From the NCBI GenBank assembly GCA_027024125.1, contig JALVSV010000031.1:1-7628 (forward strand): a stretch of DNA of 7,628 nucleotides, read 5' to 3'. Below, in pieces: positions 1 to 7,493 of the stretch. Both the position numbers and the translations under genes were made by a program. Below the pieces are notes generated by a model. The model was not told the origin of the DNA and did not search any database. It saw nothing but the letters and a program-made list of their open reading frames with translations. The first letter of the stretch is position 1; the number at the start of each line of letters is the position of its first letter. This DNA comes from Methylothermaceae bacterium (GTDB lineage: Bacteria; Pseudomonadota; Gammaproteobacteria; Methylococcales; Methylothermaceae).

Positions 1-292
1 CCTGAGCGACCAGACCGAATGGCTCGATGAACTGGACCGGCGCCACGACGTCTACAGTCATTTCGACCGTCTCTATATCAGCTACCGGATCGGCAAAGGA
101 AAGCGTGACCCTTCCCTGTTCGACGATGTCGCCAAAGATCTGGACCTGCCTCCCCAATCCATCCTCTTCGTCGACGACAGCCCGGGCAATATAGAAAGGG
201 CCCTGCAGTGTGGCTGGCAGGCAATCGTGTTCACTGATGAAAATGGACTGAGAAAGCAGCTCCGGGCATTGGGTCTGCTGCCCTCCCAGTGA
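1..292 (+). CDS. HAD-superfamily hydrolase (phosphatase), C-terminal part only
   Basis: This is the last 96 codons of a gene that begins before the window; the readable frame starts at base 2 and ends with TGA at 290-292. The family uses a nucleophilic aspartate to remove phosphate from small metabolites in the cytosol; that residue (motif I) lies upstream, out of view. Visible parts: the motif II serine in LSDQTEWL (the S is at the second visible residue), the motif III lysine region GKGKRDPSLF, and the motif IV acidic pair with the following turn in ILFVDDSPGNIERA. The ending, a GW-x-AIVFTD strand followed by a helix and LRALGLLP, resembles the YihX-like HAD-IA group of sugar-phosphate phosphatases. 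Substrate cannot be told from this part. The gene reads in the same direction as the SAH hydrolase gene 36 bases downstream, so the two may be co-transcribed. Confidence 0.85.
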   Translation, partial: LSDQTEWLDELDRRHDVYSHFDRLYISYRIGKGKRDPSLFDDVAKDLDLPPQSILFVDDSPGNIERALQCGWQAIVFTDENGLRKQLRALGLLPSQ

Positions 293-328
293 TATCCTTT
301 TGACTGATCCATCATTCTGGATTTCCCT

Positions 329-1591
<1,263 letters not shown>

Positions 1592-1593
1592 GT

Positions 1594-2256
1594 ATGCGAA
1601 ACCAATTCTCAATCTTTCACTTCCTGCTGTTCTTCTTTCTTCTGGTCTTCCTGCTGACCTTCATCCAGCTGCAACTGATCACCCTGTCGTTCGAGAAACT
1701 GGGCCTGTCGCCCCAGGCCACCATGATGCTGCTGCTAGGGTCGCTGCTGGGCAGCTGGATCAATATTCCGCTTTTCGCCATCGAAGCCTCCCCACCTCCT
1801 GAAGTCATCGAAACCCCTTTCGGCCTGTTGAAGCCTCCGGTCATACCCTTCACCGGCAAGACCATCATCGCCGTGAATGTGGGCGGTTGCCTGATCCCGC
1901 TTGTCTTTTCGGCCTATCTGGTCAACCGCCTGGATCTGCCTTTACCGCCCCTGCTGCTCGGCATCGCGATAGTGGCAGGTATTGGTTATTTTTTCAGCCG
2001 CCCGATTCCCGGGCTTGGCATCGGCATGCCTATCCTGGTGGCACCCCTGACCGCAGCCATCGTGGCGATCGTTCTGGGGGAAGAGTACCGGGCTCCCTTT
2101 GCCTATATATGTGGCACCCTGGGGGTATTGATCGGAGCGGACCTGCTCCATATGAACGACATCCGCCGTATGGGCACACCCATCGCATCCATTGGCGGCG
2201 CCGGCACCTTCGATGGGATCTTCATCACTGGTGTCATTGCGGTTTTACTGGCCTGA
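1594..2256 (+). CDS. DUF1614 family multi-pass membrane protein
   Basis: A 220-residue inner-membrane protein of unknown function. It is assigned to DUF1614 from the conserved C-terminal half: LGVLIGADLLHMNDI (176-190) followed by SIGGAGTFDGIFITG (199-213), a Gly-rich segment with polar residues (D183, H186, D207) unusual for a membrane protein and probably the working part. Hydrophobic stretches lie near residues 7-30, 42-63, 91-110, 117-134, 144-162, 168-184 and 205-219, about six or seven helices, with a proline-rich loop at 66-87 (SPPPEV...LLKPPVIPF). The reading frame is open from 1432, but the extra 54 residues overlap the SAH hydrolase gene, are not membrane-like and lack family character, while 1594 has a strong ribosome site. 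The 2-base gap to the SAH hydrolase implies translational coupling. A role linked to SAH breakdown, for example moving adenosine or homocysteine, is inference only. Confidence 0.88.
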   Translation: MRNQFSIFHFLLFFFLLVFLLTFIQLQLITLSFEKLGLSPQATMMLLLGSLLGSWINIPLFAIEASPPPEVIETPFGLLKPPVIPFTGKTIIAVNVGGCLIPLVFSAYLVNRLDLPLPPLLLGIAIVAGIGYFFSRPIPGLGIGMPILVAPLTAAIVAIVLGEEYRAPFAYICGTLGVLIGADLLHMNDIRRMGTPIASIGGAGTFDGIFITGVIAVLLA

Positions 2257-2260
2257 CCCT

Positions 2261-3691
2261 TTACCCCTTGATGCAGACCAGAGGCCGTAGCCGCGCAACC
2301 AGTCTGGCCAGTCCCGCCCGGTCCGCTGCCTGAACCACCGCATCCACGTCCTTGTAGGCACCTGGCGCCTCCTCCGCCACCCCACGATAAGAAGGGCTGC
2401 GCACGATGACGCCCTGCCTTTCGAGATCGGTGATGATACGCTGCCCTTGCCAGGTCCTGTGGGCCTGCCGTCGACTCAGTCTGCGGCCGGCGCCGTGGCA
2501 GGCTGAGGACAGTGACTTCTTCTCTCCTTCTGCGGTACCGACCAGGATATAGGAAGCCGTACCCATGGAACCACCGATAATCACCGGCTGCCCCACCTTT
2601 CTGAAAACCTCGGGAATGGCTGGATGGCCGGGACCGAAGGCCCGGGTCGCCCCTTTGCGATGTACGAACACTTCCCGCCGCTGACCTTCGATCTGATGAA
2701 TCTCCTGTTTGCAGGTATTGTGCGAGACGTCGTAAATCAAGCGAAGATCAGCCTCGGGGAAAAAGTGCGAGAACACCTGACGCACCAGATGGGTGATGAT
2801 CTCACGGTTGGCCAAGGCACAGTTGATCCCGGCCCGCATCGCCCCCAGATAGCTTTTACCCACGGGAGAGTCCAGTGGCGCGCAGGCGAGCTCCCGATCC
2901 GGAAGGTCGATCCCTGCCTCTTTGGCGGCCTTTTGCATCTTCTTCAAAAACTCGGTACCGATCTGATGCCCCAACCCCCGCGATCCGCAGTGGATGGTCA
3001 CCACGATATCACCTTGATGCAACCCGAAGACCCCGGCCACCTCCAAATCGTAGATCTGCTCGACTTCTTGGATTTCCAGATAATGATTGCCTGACCCCAG
3101 CGTGCCCATTTCCCGCCGCTGACGTTCACGGGCTTTCTTCGATACCTGGCTCGGGTCGGCGCCCGCCATACGGCCGTTTTCCTCGATCCTCTCCAGATCC
3201 TCCTGTCGCCCCCAGCCCCGTTCCACTGCCCATTGAGCACCGCCACTCAGCATTGCCACCATCTCCTTGTCATCGAGGCGTATCTGACCCTGGCTACCCA
3301 CACCCACTGGAACTGCACTGATCAATGCCTCGGCCAGTGTCTTCCGGATCGGTTCGATGTGCTCACGGCGAAGGCCTGTCTCGAGCGTCCGCACCCCACA
3401 AGAGATATCGAATCCCACGCCACCAGCGGAGATGACCCCACCCAATTTGGGATCGAAAGCCGCGACTCCGCCGATGGGGAAACCATAACCCCAATGGGCA
3501 TCAGGCATCACGTAACAGGCCCCCACGATTCCCGGCAGGGTAGTCACGTTGGCGGCCTGCTCCGCCACCTTGTCGTCCATCTCATCGATCAGGGCCTCGT
3601 CGGCGAAAATCAATACGGGTACCCGCATCTTCCCCTTGGGCGGAATACGCCAAAGGGTATCGTCGACCTGCTCAAGTTGACTCTTGTCCAC
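2261..3691 (-). CDS. rtcB: RtcB RNA ligase (3'-phosphate / 5'-hydroxyl), long archaeal-like form
   Basis: A cytosolic GTP- and Mn-dependent ligase that joins RNA ends bearing a 2',3'-cyclic phosphate or 3'-phosphate to a 5'-OH, as in tRNA splicing or repair. The expected metal and catalytic residues are visible: D95 and C98 in GVGFDISCGV, N202-H203 in GSGNHYLEIQEV, H234 in VTIHCGSRGLGHQ, H324 in DVSHNTCKQEIH, and the guanylylated histidine H399 in ACHGAGR. Other conserved stretches are MPDAHWGYGFPIGG (62-75), VFVHRKGATRAFG (341-353) and IGGSMGTASYILVG (372-385). At 476 residues it is close to archaeal RtcB (Pyrococcus, about 480) and longer than the E. coli enzyme (about 408). The start is GTG at 3691, giving the usual N-terminal extension; GAGGG overlaps the archease stop just upstream. 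It follows archease by 10 bases and converges on DUF1614, 4 bases away. No rtcA or rtcR is in view. Confidence 0.96.
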   Translation of the reverse strand: MDKSQLEQVDDTLWRIPPKGKMRVPVLIFADEALIDEMDDKVAEQAANVTTLPGIVGACYVMPDAHWGYGFPIGGVAAFDPKLGGVISAGGVGFDISCGVRTLETGLRREHIEPIRKTLAEALISAVPVGVGSQGQIRLDDKEMVAMLSGGAQWAVERGWGRQEDLERIEENGRMAGADPSQVSKKARERQRREMGTLGSGNHYLEIQEVEQIYDLEVAGVFGLHQGDIVVTIHCGSRGLGHQIGTEFLKKMQKAAKEAGIDLPDRELACAPLDSPVGKSYLGAMRAGINCALANREIITHLVRQVFSHFFPEADLRLIYDVSHNTCKQEIHQIEGQRREVFVHRKGATRAFGPGHPAIPEVFRKVGQPVIIGGSMGTASYILVGTAEGEKKSLSSACHGAGRRLSRRQAHRTWQGQRIITDLERQGVIVRSPSYRGVAEEAPGAYKDVDAVVQAADRAGLARLVARLRPLVCIKG

Positions 3692-3701
3692 TTCTCTACC
3701 C

Positions 3702-4133
3702 TCACACGTCGAGTACGCACTGTGCCAACCACTCCCCCGGCCTTATTTCAGACACCTCCAGTTCGGTATAGGTCGCCCCCTTAACCTCGACCGCAGGCTG
3801 ATGTCTTTCCCTGTCAACAGGTTCACCCCATAACACTGCATGAAGTTTTTGCGCTTCGATCCGTACTTCGAAACGGCTGTACAGCATTTTTCTCACTGCC
3901 ATCTCATAGACAATGGCGTTGAGGAAGTCCACAAAAAGCAGTTCCAAGTCTCCATCATCGTCGCGATCCAAATCGAATTCAACTTTTTCCCTTGGCACCA
4001 CGCTGGAAGGATCTGTCACCACCGCAGTCAAGGCCAGTGCAGCCTGGGCAAAGGCTTCGGCAGGCGTCGCACCGAAACCCCGCACACCGATATCGGCCTT
4101 ATGCTCGAAATGCTCCCATCTTCCACGACTCAT
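3702..4133 (-). CDS. Archease, activator of RtcB
   Basis: A small cytosolic protein (143 residues, normal family length) that speeds guanylylation of RtcB and lets it act for many turnovers. Family marks: HKADIGVRGFGATPAEAF (11-28), with D14 in the conserved HxxDIG segment; the acidic and hydrophobic stretch DLELLFVDFLNAIVYEM (62-78); the loop HQPAVEVKGATYTELEV (111-127); and the C-terminal end EWLAQCVLDV with D142. The two aspartates are the expected metal ligands. The start ATG at 4133 is preceded by AGGGGTGGG. It is the first gene of a two-gene operon with RtcB, which begins 10 bases after the archease stop (TGA at 3702-3704). The fixed pairing supports both assignments. Divergent from it is the CarS-like gene, and the shared upstream region must hold the promoters of both. 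Confidence 0.94.
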   Translation of the reverse strand: MSRGRWEHFEHKADIGVRGFGATPAEAFAQAALALTAVVTDPSSVVPREKVEFDLDRDDDGDLELLFVDFLNAIVYEMAVRKMLYSRFEVRIEAQKLHAVLWGEPVDRERHQPAVEVKGATYTELEVSEIRPGEWLAQCVLDV

Positions 4134-4262
4134 GCGCCCACCCCTGTTATGATTGTCAAGATAGAATTCCCAGGCAGGTTCGATTCATCCAAGGGCAATC
4201 ACCAAGCCTGTCATCATCCACAATCCTTGTTGTTCGAACAGCGATAACCATATTGGAATTGA
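4134..4262. promoter_or_regulatory. Divergent upstream region of archease-rtcB and the CarS-like gene
   Basis: These 129 bases separate two outward-reading genes, so they must carry both promoters. No convincing -35/-10 pair was found for either direction. On the minus strand a perfect TTGACA (4153-4158) lies too close to the archease start to serve as its -35. The clearest symmetric element is TGTTCGAACA at 4231-4240, a perfect 10-base palindrome about 22 bases before the CarS-like start; it could be an operator half of a shared control region, but it is short enough to occur by chance. The ribosome site of the CarS-like gene is weak (GGA at 4255-4257). Confidence 0.4.
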
Positions 4263-4742
4263 ATGCTGGAAATCAAGCTGTTGCTCCTGCTTATGGTGGC
4301 CAATGGCGCCCCGGTCGTTGCATGGGACATCTTCAAGGAACGCTATGACTGGCCTGTGGATTGGGGGATCACTTTGTCAGACGGGAGCCCCCTGTTTGGC
4401 CCTGCCAAAACCTGGCGCGGCGCTACGGCATCCGTGCTCATAACCCCACTTGTCGCAATGTCGATGAGTCTGACTTGGAAGACTGGTTTCATCATAGCTG
4501 CCATGGCAATGGCAGGGGACCTCCTTTCCAGTTTTTGCAAGAGACGCCTGGGTATCCAGGCAAGCGGCCAGGCCCTGGGTCTGGATCAGATTCCAGAGAG
4601 TCTTCTACCTCTTTTGGTCATAAAAAAAAGCTGCGGACTGGCATGGGATTCCATCGTTCTCGTCACAGCACTGTTTTTCATTCTAGAGATTTCGCTGTCG
4701 CCTGTTCTCTATCGATTGGGGATCAGAAAAAGGCCATATTAA
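4263..4742 (+). CDS. CDP-archaeol synthase-like (CarS / DUF46) membrane cytidylyltransferase
   Basis: A 159-residue integral membrane protein of the CarS family, distantly related to CdsA. In archaea CarS transfers CMP from CTP to an unsaturated archaetidic acid, giving CDP-archaeol; bacteria make no archaeol, so the lipid acceptor here is unknown and could be another phosphorylated lipid. Visible motifs in order: LLLMVANGAPVVAWDIF (8-24), LSDGSPLFGPAKTWRG (38-53), AGDLLSSFCKRRLG (84-97), matching the GDL-SS-KR core shared with CdsA, and GLDQIPESLLPL (106-117). Hydrophobic stretches at about 4-21, 54-70, 74-90, 112-120 and 128-150 suggest four or five helices. Length is near normal for CarS, so it looks intact. 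It stands alone between the divergent archease operon and the convergent antiporter; no isoprenoid-lipid partner gene is in view. The start ATG at 4263 leaves the whole first helix intact. GC is lower than in the genes to the left. Confidence 0.85.
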   Translation: MLEIKLLLLLMVANGAPVVAWDIFKERYDWPVDWGITLSDGSPLFGPAKTWRGATASVLITPLVAMSMSLTWKTGFIIAAMAMAGDLLSSFCKRRLGIQASGQALGLDQIPESLLPLLVIKKSCGLAWDSIVLVTALFFILEISLSPVLYRLGIRKRPY

Positions 4743-4792
4743 AGTTCCAATACAATCCTGAACGAGGCACCACTAAATTCAATTTTGGTGAT

Positions 4793-6871
4793 TCACGAGT
4801 CATTGAATTCTTTACTAAGCTGTGCATAAAGCTTGTTGGTTATGATTTCATTGTCAAGCAATTCCTTGAGCTTTTCATTCTGAACAGTCTTGAACAACGC
4901 CTTGGCGGATCGTTCGTTCAATTCATCCAGTAATGCCTGGTTGGATCTGAGCTCACGCTGCATATCCTGCTCTGCCTTGCGTTTTAAATCCGTATAGATC
5001 GCTATGACACTCTCAAGTGCCATCGGATCGTCGAAAATTTCTATCAATGGGGTTTCTTTCAAATGATAGAGTTCATCAAGCACCTTGGATATCAGCTTGT
5101 GCTGAGTTCGGTAATAAAGATAAAGCTCTTGTTTTTTTTCTTTATTGAAAGGAACATAAAAAACATAATGAATGAAATTCATCAGGCTGTCATACCAGGA
5201 TACGAGATACCTGTTGATCGACTCGATCTTTGGCTTGTCTTTTTCGACCTTTTCCGTCTGAATTTCAAGAATATCCAGGTTACGGGTGAAAACACTCTCA
5301 GTAATTTCCTGTCGCCGGAACATTTTTATTAATTCTTTCTTTTGCAGGCTCAGGGTATATATCCTCAAGATATTTTCCACTACATGGGTCGAGTCAAGTG
5401 ACTTTTTATGGCATTGTCGAGTGATCTGTTGATGCAACCGCTGGTACTCGGACTTGAATTTTTCGTACTGCGCTCGACTTATCTCATGATGACTGAACAG
5501 CTCTTCAATTTTATTAGTAATTTCATGATAGATGATTGCCTTGCTCTTATAGTAACTCAGTTCTTCATGGGGAAGTAGCGCATCTATTTTTAATACTCTT
5601 ACCATTTTCTCTATCGTTGGCGCCTGGAAAAACAATGAGAAATAGATACTCCCTATGGTGATGGCCATAACGAATTCCTTGATAGAAAAATCATATGGCC
5701 AATTGGGCAAACTCAGGTCATCAGGAATCAGCATCACCATGATGACTGCCAGGGAACCTCGCAGACTTCCCCACGACATCAAATGTTGCCAGACAAGGGG
5801 AATGTTCTCTTCTGTCTTGATATTATTGGCGATCCCGATCGATGCATAAATGGATACAGCTCTAGCGACCACAACCACCAGAATTATCGCCAGAATGGGT
5901 AATATAGGGATATCAAAGCCAATGAAAAGGCTGATGAATAACGACCCCATTAGAATAAATACCAGGGAGTTTGCCAGAAACGCAAAATACCCCCAAAACT
6001 TCTCCATATACTGCTCAACCTCTGCAGACATCTTCAACTTGCCATAATTACCCAGAACCAGGGAAGAGAATAAGGTCGCGATAATGGATGATACATGAAT
6101 GTTATACCCCCCTATTACCAGGTCTTCAGAAATGAGTTCGGCCAGAATGAATGTAAAATGTGCGACGAGCAGGGTCAATGTAATCTCCAGGTGCTCGTGG
6201 CCTTTGACCCACTCGATCATTTTGGAGAAAGCGAACCCCATCAGCAGCCCAAATACGATACCTCCGAGTATCATGATGCTAAATTCAATGACACCCTGCA
6301 AAATAGTCGGAAATCCATGGTAACCATGCACCATGATATCCAAAAACACCAGAAACATGGCGAAAGCCGTACCGTCATTGAATAGACTCTCCCCTTCAAA
6401 AAGCAAGGTAAGTCGATGCGGAACGCCGCATTCCTTAAACAACGCCAGAACGGCAACCGGGTCTGTCGCTGAAATGATCGCCCCAAACAGCAAAGTAACG
6501 ATCAAAGGTATGTCAAACCCCAATAATTGAAATACCCAATGCCCAGCAAACCCAATGACAAAAGTAGATATCAGCAAACCTGTAATTGCCAGCATACTGA
6601 TGGCATATTTATTTTCCTTCAGATTTCTCACCTTCATGTTATATCCGGATTCAAATATCAAAACCGGAAGGAAAACAAAAAACAGTAACTCAGGCGACAA
6701 TTGAAAGCTAGTGATAAAAGATAATACATCGATACTGGAAAGGGGGACAAGCAGGGAACCGGCGAGCACCAATAATACGGTATAAGGAATCCGCGTCTTC
6801 AGGGAAAGAACATTGACCCCCAAAGATATCAGCATAAGGGTAAAAATCGATAAATAAACGTCAATTGTCAT
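4793..6871 (-). CDS. CPA1-type (NhaP-like) cation/proton antiporter with a long helical cytoplasmic tail
   Basis: A 692-residue inner-membrane exchanger, expected to swap Na+ or K+ for H+ and so serve pH and salt balance. The first 420 or so residues form the Na_H_Exchanger domain with about 12-13 hydrophobic stretches. Key motifs: FLPVLIFESGYNM (67-79), ISATDPVAVLALFKECG (133-149; D137), the ion-site segment FEGESLFNDGTA (158-169; N165, D166), the buried arginine in VVARAVSIY (334-342) and SWGSLRGSLAV (366-376). Residues 430-692 are hydrophilic, strongly charged and helix-rich, with likely coiled coils near 440-550 and 620-690; no cyclic-nucleotide or TrkA-C motif was recognised, so this tail is probably a regulatory or dimer part of unknown type. 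I chose ATG 6871 because AGGGGAT lies seven bases upstream and the first helix starts at once; the frame stays open to an ATG at 6940, adding 23 non-membrane residues. The gene is much AT-richer than its neighbours (17 of 60 G+C at 5101-5160). Confidence 0.92.
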   Translation of the reverse strand: MTIDVYLSIFTLMLISLGVNVLSLKTRIPYTVLLVLAGSLLVPLSSIDVLSFITSFQLSPELLFFVFLPVLIFESGYNMKVRNLKENKYAISMLAITGLLISTFVIGFAGHWVFQLLGFDIPLIVTLLFGAIISATDPVAVLALFKECGVPHRLTLLFEGESLFNDGTAFAMFLVFLDIMVHGYHGFPTILQGVIEFSIMILGGIVFGLLMGFAFSKMIEWVKGHEHLEITLTLLVAHFTFILAELISEDLVIGGYNIHVSSIIATLFSSLVLGNYGKLKMSAEVEQYMEKFWGYFAFLANSLVFILMGSLFISLFIGFDIPILPILAIILVVVVARAVSIYASIGIANNIKTEENIPLVWQHLMSWGSLRGSLAVIMVMLIPDDLSLPNWPYDFSIKEFVMAITIGSIYFSLFFQAPTIEKMVRVLKIDALLPHEELSYYKSKAIIYHEITNKIEELFSHHEISRAQYEKFKSEYQRLHQQITRQCHKKSLDSTHVVENILRIYTLSLQKKELIKMFRRQEITESVFTRNLDILEIQTEKVEKDKPKIESINRYLVSWYDSLMNFIHYVFYVPFNKEKKQELYLYYRTQHKLISKVLDELYHLKETPLIEIFDDPMALESVIAIYTDLKRKAEQDMQRELRSNQALLDELNERSAKALFKTVQNEKLKELLDNEIITNKLYAQLSKEFNDS

Positions 6872-6899
6872 TTCTATCCCCTGTGGATTCGAGTCTCGA

Positions 6900-6919
6900 G
6901 TGTTCCCCTTGGAGAACAC
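6900..6919. promoter_or_regulatory. 20-base palindrome in the antiporter leader (operator or hairpin)
   Basis: Read on the minus strand this is GTGTTCTCC-AA-GGGGAACAC: 9-base arms with one non-matching position that becomes a G-U pair in RNA. It sits 28 bases upstream of the antiporter ATG and downstream of the candidate -10 element, so it could be a repressor operator or an RNA hairpin in the 5' leader. It adjoins CTCGAG and a doubled TCGAGT (about 6889-6901). Confidence 0.5.
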
Positions 6920-6942
6920 ACGGGATGAGCCGCCAAACACAA

Positions 6943-6951
6943 TTTATACCA
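6943..6951 (-). promoter_or_regulatory. Candidate extended -10 promoter of the antiporter gene
   Basis: On the minus strand TGGTATAAA fits an extended -10 element (TGn followed by a TATAAT-like hexamer); no good -35 is seen 16-18 bases upstream, as is tolerated by this promoter type. It would start a message near 6936, about 65 bases before the ATG. It lies within an imperfect inverted repeat, CAATTTA (6940-6946) and TAAATTG (6960-6966). Confidence 0.4.
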
Positions 6952-7173
6952 AGGTGTACTAAATTGCAGCCCTAAGCGGATGGAATCGGGGGGAGGACTG
7001 AAGTGCAGATGCAGGTCGCGGAAGGCGGTCTGCTTGGAAAAACGCCGTCGAAACATCCCTTCAGATTCCACGCCACAGGGTCCTTCGCGGCTGGCCACCT
7101 ACCTGTTCGATCAATCCTTTGCAAGATTAAACGACGCAGTCCTGGAACATTGATACCGTGAAAGTATATAGAT

Positions 7174-7235
7174 TCACCGCAGAGGTGCAGAGAACGCGGC
7201 GTTTGCTCTCTGCGCATTCTGCGCCTCTGCGGTGA
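7174..7235. repeat. Hairpin-forming intergenic repeat of the CACCGCAGAGGCGCAGA type
   Basis: The left arm TCACCGCAGAGGTGCAGA (7174-7191) is the reverse complement of TCTGCGCCTCTGCGGTGA (7218-7235) at 17 of 18 positions, and the odd one pairs as U-G in RNA, so an unbroken 18-base-pair stem is possible around a 26-base centre. The right arm also repeats the unit CTCTGCG or TTCTGCG in tandem (7208-7230). From memory, sequences close to CTCTGCGCCTCTGCGGTGA occur between genes in many proteobacterial and other environmental genomes as dispersed repeats; copy number here cannot be seen. It may act as a terminator or simply be a REP-like or miniature mobile repeat. Confidence 0.75.
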
Positions 7236-7318
7236 GAAATCGATTCCAATAGACCTGTGTCTATCATGTTCCGGGGTGTTGGTTGGTCCACCATGAGCGT
7301 AACCGTGAAATAGTGTGG

Positions 7319-7423
7319 GAGGAAGCAGGGCATTGGTTTTCGGAACGCTGTCAATCCGTCCATGGAAGCTCGGACATGGCCGTCCAGGCCATGTACGCCC
7401 TCAAACCAACACCCTGCTTCCTC
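7319..7423. repeat. Nested inverted repeat, REP/MITE-like or structured RNA
   Basis: Outer arms GAGGAAGCAGGGCATTGGTTT (7319-7339, split here as GAGGAAGCAGGG then CATTGGTTT) and AAACCAACA-CCCTGCTTCCTC (7403-7423) match at 19 of 21 positions. Inside is a perfect hairpin, ACATGGCC (7374-7381), five-base loop, GGCCATGT (7387-7394). A further copy of the arm, GGGTGTTGGTT at 7274-7284, matches 7404-7414 perfectly and could compete with the nearer arm. No coding frame explains this symmetry. It resembles a dispersed intergenic repeat; a small structured RNA is the other possibility. Confidence 0.65.
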
Positions 7424-7493
7424 GGCGGTTCTTTCATACCTTGGGGTGAAACGGGGTCTTCATGATCGTTACCTTGATGGTAGAAGACGGCCG

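Larger units (their letters stand above)
6872..7493. other. 622-base intergenic region without a supported gene
   Basis: This lies between the antiporter start and the metallophosphoesterase end. No frame here has a recognisable protein; the small open frames (for example 7283-7465 on + and 7127-7363 on -) cross the inverted repeats and look incidental. It holds the antiporter promoter and leader (6872-6966), an unexplained stretch at about 6967-7170, a strong hairpin repeat at 7174-7235, a nested inverted repeat at 7319-7423, and a weak stem of GTCTTC (7456-7461) with GAAGAC (7483-7488) enclosing TACC/GGTA, just past the metallophosphoesterase stop. The last is a possible terminator but has no T-run. 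Confidence 0.7.

Noticed and set aside
293..328. SAH or SAM riboswitch before the SAH hydrolase gene
   Set aside because: Only 36 bases separate the HAD stop from the start codon, too short for either riboswitch, and no such fold is visible.
3233..3784. 183-codon open frame on the plus strand
   Set aside because: It is antisense to the RtcB and archease genes, which are certain; the translation has no family character.
4153..4158. TTGACA on the minus strand as the -35 of archease
   Set aside because: A matching -10 would fall at or within the archease start codon region, so it cannot drive the gene as annotated.
4743..4792. Bidirectional terminator between the CarS-like gene and the antiporter
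   Set aside because: Only a 5-base stem (CACCA 4768-4772 with TGGTG 4786-4790) around an AT-rich loop; too weak, with no T-run.
6872..6940. 23-residue extension of the antiporter from ATG at 6940
   Set aside because: The segment is not membrane-like, runs through the palindrome, and ATG 6871 has a well-placed AGGGGAT ribosome site with the first helix beginning directly after it.
7174..7423. CRISPR array
   Set aside because: The repeats are inverted and of different sequence, not regularly spaced direct repeats.
7283..7465. 60-codon plus-strand open frame as a small gene
   Set aside because: It crosses both arms of the nested inverted repeat, has no clear ribosome site and no known relatives; the symmetry explains the sequence better.
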